Part shown: piece after piece, positions 34,669 through 39,617 of the stretch | How the letters are laid out: the number at the start of each line of letters is the position of its first letter | How positions within the stretch are numbered: the stretch's first letter is position 1 | Assembly (NCBI GenBank): GCA_023484045.1 | Contig: JAMDAA010000013.1 | Span: forward strand, 1 to 39,617 | Reading direction: 5' to 3' | Length of the DNA stretch: 39,617 bases | Origin: Patescibacteria group bacterium | Lineage (GTDB): Bacteria > Patescibacteriota > Microgenomatia > Levybacterales > UBA12049 | Program-made: the position numbers and the translations under genes | The notes under the pieces: model-generated | The model's input: only the letters and a program-made list of their open reading frames with translations | What the model was told of the DNA's origin: nothing | Database searches by the model: none

Positions 34669-34860
34669 ATGGCAGATGAAAGCGACTTAGATACAGTACC
34701 TCCTACGGATTCGCAGGAAAACTCCGAATTAAAAAGCGCAGCAACACAACAACGAGCAAGTATTATTAGAGATATTCTGGCAGAAACTGGAAAAACAATA
34801 TGGATTCATGGAGTTCGGCTGCCTACGAAAGACGATTTATCCTTGACTGATTTTAAATAA
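34669..34860 (+). CDS. Small hypothetical protein
   Basis: 63 aa; TATAAC 6 nt before ATG. Confidence 0.45.
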   Translation: MADESDLDTVPPTDSQENSELKSAATQQRASIIRDILAETGKTIWIHGVRLPTKDDLSLTDFK

Positions 34861-34884
34861 TTTGATAAACTACCCTTATCCTAA

Positions 34885-34980
34885 GACAGTAGGTCGAGCA
34901 AACAAGCTAGATAAATCCAGCCTTCGCTGAAGCTTCGGCAAGGCAAGCCTACCGAGGAGTCACAAGAAATTAGAACTTAT
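34885..34980 (+). promoter_or_regulatory. L10 (rplJL) leader candidate
   Basis: AGTAGGTCGAGCAAACAAGC ... AAGCCTACCGAGGAGTCACAAGAAATTAG; location directly upstream of rplJ. Confidence 0.5.
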
Positions 34981-34981
34981 G

Positions 34982-35003
34982 ACACCCTCGAGGGTGTTTT
35001 TTT
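34982..35003 (+). terminator. Intrinsic terminator/attenuator just upstream of rplJ
   Basis: Perfect palindrome ACACCCTCGAGGGTGT followed by T run. Confidence 0.7.
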
Positions 35004-35012
35004 ATTATAAAT

Positions 35013-35579
35013 ATGGACAATACAAAGATTAGTAAAAACAAGGAGAAGAAAGCACAAATTGTCGCCGAAGTTGCGCAAAAAGTTGACAAATCCAAGATAT
35101 TGATATTTACAAATTATCAGGGAATGACACACCAACAAATCGAGGAATTGAAAAAGTCGCTAAAAAAGACTGACGCGGAATACGCGATAACAAAAAATAC
35201 ACTTTTGGCAAGATCTTTCAAAGAGCCAAACGATTCTGTCTCTGCTCTTTCGGGTCCGACAGGTACTATTTTTGGTTACGCTGATCCGATTGCTCCGCTT
35301 AAAGAGCTTGTAAAGATAATCAAAAAATTAAAACTTCCGTTAATAAAATTTGGAATTTTTTCCGCCAAAGACGGATCGGCCTCTGGCCGAGAAGGATGGA
35401 AATTACTTTCAGAAAATGACATTATTCAGATGTCAAGTCTCCCACCTAAGGAAGTTTTACTCGCAAAACTTTTTGGTTCGATGAAATCTCCGATCAGTAA
35501 TTTAGTTTTTGTTCTAAACGGGAATATTCAAAAATTAGTAATAACATTGAAAGCAATAGAGATTAAAAAGAATTCTTGA
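35013..35579 (+). CDS. rplJ: Ribosomal protein uL10
   Basis: KAQIVAEVAQKVDKSKILIFTNYQGMTHQQIEELKKSLKKTDAEYAITKNTLLA. Confidence 0.94.
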   Translation: MDNTKISKNKEKKAQIVAEVAQKVDKSKILIFTNYQGMTHQQIEELKKSLKKTDAEYAITKNTLLARSFKEPNDSVSALSGPTGTIFGYADPIAPLKELVKIIKKLKLPLIKFGIFSAKDGSASGREGWKLLSENDIIQMSSLPPKEVLLAKLFGSMKSPISNLVFVLNGNIQKLVITLKAIEIKKNS

Positions 35580-35708
35580 AGTTAGAAGTAAGATTTTTTG
35601 ATCTTGATTTTTTGATAAATATAATCTTTGATCAAAAATTCAAATATTCAAATTTAAAGACATCCAACTTCTCACTTCAAGGATTTCAATCAAAGGGGGT
35701 GAATTATA

Positions 35709-36101
35709 ATGGCAAAAATTTCAAAAGATGATTTGATGAAAGCGATCGAGGAAATGTCAGTATTAGAACTTTCTGACTTAGTAAAAGCTTTGGAAGAAAA
35801 ATTTGGCGTATCAGCACAAGCAATGGCACAAGCTGCGCCGACAAATGGCGGAGCGGCAGCCGCGGATGCGGAACCAAAAGAAGAACAAACTGTATTTAAT
35901 GTTGTAATCGCAAGTTCCGGAGCAAATAAGATCGCGGTCATCAAAGCTCTAAGAGAATTAGTCCCGACTTTGGGACTTAAAGAAGCAAAAGATTTAGTCG
36001 ACCAAGCACCAAAAGAAGTAATGACAGCTGTTAATAAAAAAACAGCAGAGGAGGCCAAAACCAAATTGACCACCGCTGGTGCTACTGTCGAACTTAAGTA
36101 A
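35709..36101 (+). CDS. rplL: Ribosomal protein bL12 (L7/L12)
   Basis: [21 protein letters not shown] ... [43 protein letters not shown]. Confidence 0.97.
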   Translation: MAKISKDDLMKAIEEMSVLELSDLVKALEEKFGVSAQAMAQAAPTNGGAAAADAEPKEEQTVFNVVIASSGANKIAVIKALRELVPTLGLKEAKDLVDQAPKEVMTAVNKKTAEEAKTKLTTAGATVELK

Positions 36102-36180
36102 TAAAGTGTGAAAGAAGAAGTTGAATCTCGAAAAATGAAATCCAGCTCAGCTGGGGAAAAAACAATAATATAATTATATT

Positions 36181-36214
36181 AAAAAGCTCAAGCCGATAGG
36201 TCTTGAGCTTTTTT
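36181..36214. terminator. Bidirectional intrinsic terminator between rplL and the GH-like gene
   Basis: AAAAGCTCAAG-CCGATAGGT-CTTGAGCTTTTTT. Confidence 0.8.
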
Positions 36215-37543
36215 AGTGGAATCCGCCTCGGCTTCTCTTTTTAATATATCTTCTTGATATTTTTTCTTCTCTTCCTCGCTTAAAGCTAAATAGTCATACC
36301 ATATCTTTAGAGCTTCCTCTGTTGGTTTTCCCATTGGAAGTTTTAAATAAGAAATAAGTTCGCTTAATCTTGATTCTCCTTTTGTCGGATCATAAAGTTT
36401 TCCCTTCAAAATAAGCTTCCTTTCACCCTCGTCATTTCTCATTCCCCAATCAAATTCAGGATAAGGAGTTTTTCTCATAATTTGCCCCGTTAAATTTCTG
36501 GGCGGTTCGTTTCTTGCCTGATAAAATCCGATTCTTTTTGGGAGCTTAATTCCTTTTTCTTGAAATTTATTTAACATATGTCTAAAAGATCTTGAGAATA
36601 CATTATAAAAGTATCTCTGCCTTCTCTCGTTTCCCCAATAAACTCCCTTTGAAGGAAATCCTGTTTCTCCTAGTTCGTAATCAACTCCCCAAGTCGCAAC
36701 TTCTTGAGCAACTTGCTCAAATAACGACATATCCGCAAACATTTTTTTATATTCTTCTTTCTGAGGAAATAAAACTCTTTTAAATAAGTTTTTAAATTTA
36801 TTTCCATCCGAAATTGGACGCTGCCATCCTCCCGGATAATAATCTATTCCCAAAACATCAAATTTATCTTTAATCTCTTTTAATTTAGGAAGAAATGTTC
36901 TAATATTTTCGGAAAATCCTGCTTTATTCGTCGCATCCGGCAATGTCGCAGCCATTACGCTGACCATTATTTTTGTATTGGGATTTTCTTCGCAAAAAAC
37001 TTTCTTTGCAATGTCACAAAGTCTTCCGATACCTTGCAAGTCTGTTATCGGCGTATATGCGGGATTGTTTAATTCATTTAATACTTGAACAGTTTCTGGC
37101 TTTCCACCTACTAAACATATAGCATTTCTTATGTTTGTTGCAAATTCTCCAAACTTAGTAAAGAATTCTTCTTTATTTGTTCTATAAAGTTCTTTTGCCC
37201 AAGAAGGTAAAGAAGATAAAATGATCGTTGGTTCTTTAAGACCAACTTCGTGCATTATCTTTGCGACGTCTGCATATTTTTTTAATTGTGCCTCGTTTGT
37301 TCGCCCTCTTTGAGCCTCAATTAAAGACCAACGAAAATCAAATCTAACAGAATCAACTCCATCACGTTTTATATCTTTATAATGCGCTCTTAAATCGTCT
37401 TCTGTTGCTTCCGGATAATCGGGCCTGTGATCTGTAACATAAAATTCACCCTTAAATCCGTTATCTATTTTTTTGGATTCGATTAGAGAAGGCTTAATTT
37501 CTGATTCAGAAGCAACACTTTCTTCCATAGTTTCTATACTCAT
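36188..37543 (-). CDS. Cellulase/glycoside hydrolase-like TIM barrel protein
   Basis: DSVRFDFRWSLIEAQRG, VQVLNELNNPA (acid/base-like NE), DYELGETGFPSKG (nucleophile-like E). Confidence 0.75.
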   Translation of the reverse strand: MSIETMEESVASESEIKPSLIESKKIDNGFKGEFYVTDHRPDYPEATEDDLRAHYKDIKRDGVDSVRFDFRWSLIEAQRGRTNEAQLKKYADVAKIMHEVGLKEPTIILSSLPSWAKELYRTNKEEFFTKFGEFATNIRNAICLVGGKPETVQVLNELNNPAYTPITDLQGIGRLCDIAKKVFCEENPNTKIMVSVMAATLPDATNKAGFSENIRTFLPKLKEIKDKFDVLGIDYYPGGWQRPISDGNKFKNLFKRVLFPQKEEYKKMFADMSLFEQVAQEVATWGVDYELGETGFPSKGVYWGNERRQRYFYNVFSRSFRHMLNKFQEKGIKLPKRIGFYQARNEPPRNLTGQIMRKTPYPEFDWGMRNDEGERKLILKGKLYDPTKGESRLSELISYLKLPMGKPTEEALKIWYDYLALSEEEKKKYQEDILKREAEADSTKKAQDLSA

Positions 37544-37619
37544 AGTATTTCCTTTTCTTTAATAAAGCAATATACTCTTAAATTTGAAACAAATCAAATT
37601 AGTTGATATAAATAAGCTA

Positions 37620-38381
37620 ATGGCAGAAGAGTCAAATAGTGAAATCAAACAATCACCTACAATTAAATACGACGTTGCGACACCGAAAAGATTAAGCGAG
37701 AAACTTGGTAAACACCCAAGACTTCAAAGACTCTTTTTAGAAGCGGCGAAAAAAAGAGCAAAGGACACTTTCGAAAAAAGCGGGATCGGGAAGGAAATTA
37801 AACCCGGAGAAAGAGTGTTAGATATTGGCACGGGGACCGGACACGTAGCACAAGTTGTGGAGCAACAAACAGGGGCTAATTTCTTTAAGCTCGATTTAGC
37901 AGATTTAAGATCGCCAGATACAAAAGATAATAGATTTATTATCGCAGATGCTTCTAAATTACCATTCTCGTCCGGATGTTTTGATATTGTCAGTCTTATG
38001 GATGTTTTACACCATTGTCCCAATCAGGAAGAAATACTATCAGAAGCAATGAGAATTTTAAAACCTGGCGGAAAAATAATTATTATCGAAGACACGCTTC
38101 CGGAGAAAGACTTCAAGCAAGAAAGATCCGCGGTTAAAGCTCTGCGAAAATTTATAGATGACTTGCTGAATCGTCAATCTGCTGAATCCAATCCTTATAA
38201 TTATCATTCTATAAACGAGTGGAAAGAAAAACTCGTAGCTACGGGCTTTGCCCAAGAAAACATTACTGCAAAAAGCTGGAAATGGGGCCTAGGAGACTGG
38301 TTGCCGGGAAACCCAAAAAACCTTGATTTTTTCGATGAAGGACTCATTGTGGCCACAAAAAGTAAAACTGATACTATTTGA
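37620..38381 (+). CDS. Class I SAM-dependent methyltransferase; start re-assigned to 37620
   Basis: RVLDIGTGTGHVAQVVEQQ, FDIVSLMDVLHHCPNQEEILSEAMRILKPGGKIIIIED. Confidence 0.92.
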   Translation: MAEESNSEIKQSPTIKYDVATPKRLSEKLGKHPRLQRLFLEAAKKRAKDTFEKSGIGKEIKPGERVLDIGTGTGHVAQVVEQQTGANFFKLDLADLRSPDTKDNRFIIADASKLPFSSGCFDIVSLMDVLHHCPNQEEILSEAMRILKPGGKIIIIEDTLPEKDFKQERSAVKALRKFIDDLLNRQSAESNPYNYHSINEWKEKLVATGFAQENITAKSWKWGLGDWLPGNPKNLDFFDEGLIVATKSKTDTI

Positions 38382-38841
38382 TATATTTTAATTTTGCAAC
38401 ATTCTATATTTCTGACTTTCTGTTTTCCATTTTAAAAATAGTGAATCTTCGAACCTTCTTTGAATAGAATAATTGAACAGAATTTTGGTTAAGAACTAAA
38501 AATTTGTTCAATTTAAAAACGGCTAGATTTTTATTTAAATAATTTTTATAAATCCATCATTCGTCTTTTTTTATTAAAATTATTGGCGAGAGAACCGTAA
38601 TCATCTTAAATTTTAATTCCCGAATTTTTTAAATCCTTGTGTCGCAGAATAAAATGAGTGAACTGATTTCGCGTCGTAGAATATAATTAAAAACTTCTCC
38701 CCCGTTTTTCCACACCCGCGTCGCAAAAAGTAATAATTCCCGAATAATAATATCCTACTCCTTGACCCAACAAATCTTATACCGTTCGCCTTTCTAGTAC
38801 TATTAGTACACGGCTCACGGAACGATATTTGGTGGGTCTAC

Positions 38842-38879
38842 GCCCCAAAAAAGTTTTTGAAAAAACTCATTTTTGGGGC
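38842..38879. terminator. Long hairpin (17 paired bases, 2-nt bulge) abutting a -35 box
   Basis: GCCCCAAAAA-AGTTTTT-GA-AAAAACT-CA-TTTTTGGGGC. Confidence 0.6.
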
Positions 38880-38908
38880 TTGACAATTTTGTTACACTTT
38901 GTTACTTT
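38880..38908 (+). promoter_or_regulatory. Promoter TTGACA-N17-TACTTT upstream of HTH gene
   Basis: TTGACA 38880-38885, TACTTT 38903-38908. Confidence 0.5.
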
Positions 38909-38957
38909 ATAAATGATTAAAAATCAAATTGATTAATAAAGAAATAGTCTTGAGCCT

Positions 38958-39167
38958 ATGATCAATCAAACGCTATCAATCAATAATCTTCCAGATCTTT
39001 TGACAGTAAGAGAAGTTGCGCAAGTCCTTCGTGTTTCTCCTTTGACAATCAAACGCTGGGGTAAAAGAGGAAAGTTACCCGCGATCAGAATCAATTCCAG
39101 AGGCGACAGACGTTATAAAAAAGAGGCTGTAATGTGGTTACTTGGAATCCAGAGTAAAACTGAATAA
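38958..39167 (+). CDS. Excisionase/MerR-type helix-turn-helix DNA-binding protein
   Basis: LLTVREVAQVLRVSPLTIKRWGKRGKLPAIRINSRGDRRYKKEAVMWLL. Confidence 0.88.
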   Translation: MINQTLSINNLPDLLTVREVAQVLRVSPLTIKRWGKRGKLPAIRINSRGDRRYKKEAVMWLLGIQSKTE

Positions 39168-39188
39168 AAATAACTAGTTAGGAATTAA

Positions 39189-39617
39189 CTACTTGCTTTC
39201 CCCCAATATCACAAGGATATCCGTCTGAGGCTTAACTTCTTCTTTAGGAAGCACCGTAACCTCTGCATTCAGCTCTTTTGCAATCTCATTTACTTTAGTT
39301 GCCTGATTCCCAGAAACATCAATCACAAAATTTTTAGCATAATTCCCTTTTGCGTTATCCTTTGCAATAACTTCTATGCCTGTAATCTTTTCTTTTAGTT
39401 GTTTTTCAATAGTTTTTGCCAAACCTGCAATTTTAGTACCATTATATAGAGTCACGTTTACGGGTTTTGCCGAAATTGATTCTTGATTGCTGTTTCCTAA
39501 ATTAAGAGTAGCAACTTCAATTATTTTATCTGTACTAGGTCTATACAAAATCGCCTTTTTAGCCTGTGTGTATATTAAAACTTTATCCCCATTCTCTGTA
39601 TTGTTAAAAAAAGCCTG
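39189..39617 (-). CDS. LytR_C-domain protein, partial (continues beyond right edge)
   Basis: [20 protein letters not shown]...[20 protein letters not shown]; reading frame stays open to 39617 ([27 protein letters not shown]). Confidence 0.75.
   Translation of the reverse strand, partial: QAFFNNTENGDKVLIYTQAKKAILYRPSTDKIIEVATLNLGNSNQESISAKPVNVTLYNGTKIAGLAKTIEKQLKEKITGIEVIAKDNAKGNYAKNFVIDVSGNQATKVNEIAKELNAEVTVLPKEEVKPQTDILVILGESK

Noticed and set aside
38714-38722. DnaA-box-like TTTTCCACA as a replication origin
   Set aside because: Single box, no cluster and no dnaA/dnaN nearby; not enough for oriC.

Overview
The window looks chromosomal and probably comes from a Candidate Phyla Radiation / Patescibacteria (Microgenomates-like) genome. 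That lineage call rests on gene content, protein style and repeats, not on any search. It contains: the 5' part of a 16S rRNA gene (minus strand, running off the left edge and apparently interrupted by an AT-rich insertion); topA, dprA, mreBCD and a PBP2 gene; an O-antigen-ligase-like/TPR protein; def-fmt, rpmB and an M50 protease; a tRNA-Thr/Tyr/Thr cluster followed by rpmG, a TrpR-like regulator and tRNA-Trp; a ~9 kb accessory block of small unknown genes; then secE-nusG-rplK-rplA-rplJ-rplL with small extra ORFs and a REP-associated (Y1/RAYT) transposase inserted. The right end has a glycoside-hydrolase-like gene, a methyltransferase, an HTH protein and a partial LytR_C-domain protein. The main observations are: (1) many short palindromes and AT-rich repeats inserted in frame inside conserved genes (topA, dprA, PBP2, mreB, fmt, rplA, rplJ, trmH-like), the same families also disrupting tRNA-like sequences and another repeat, with a RAYT gene in the same window; (2) a recurrent -10 box placed 6 nt before start codons, which implies widespread leaderless transcription; (3) a 26-bp palindromic operator-like site duplicated upstream of the trpR-like gene and upstream of tRNA-Trp; (4) a promoter-driven, 6S-like structured ncRNA candidate; (5) a fossil copy of the nusG 3' end. 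All calls come from reading the sequence; no database search was run.
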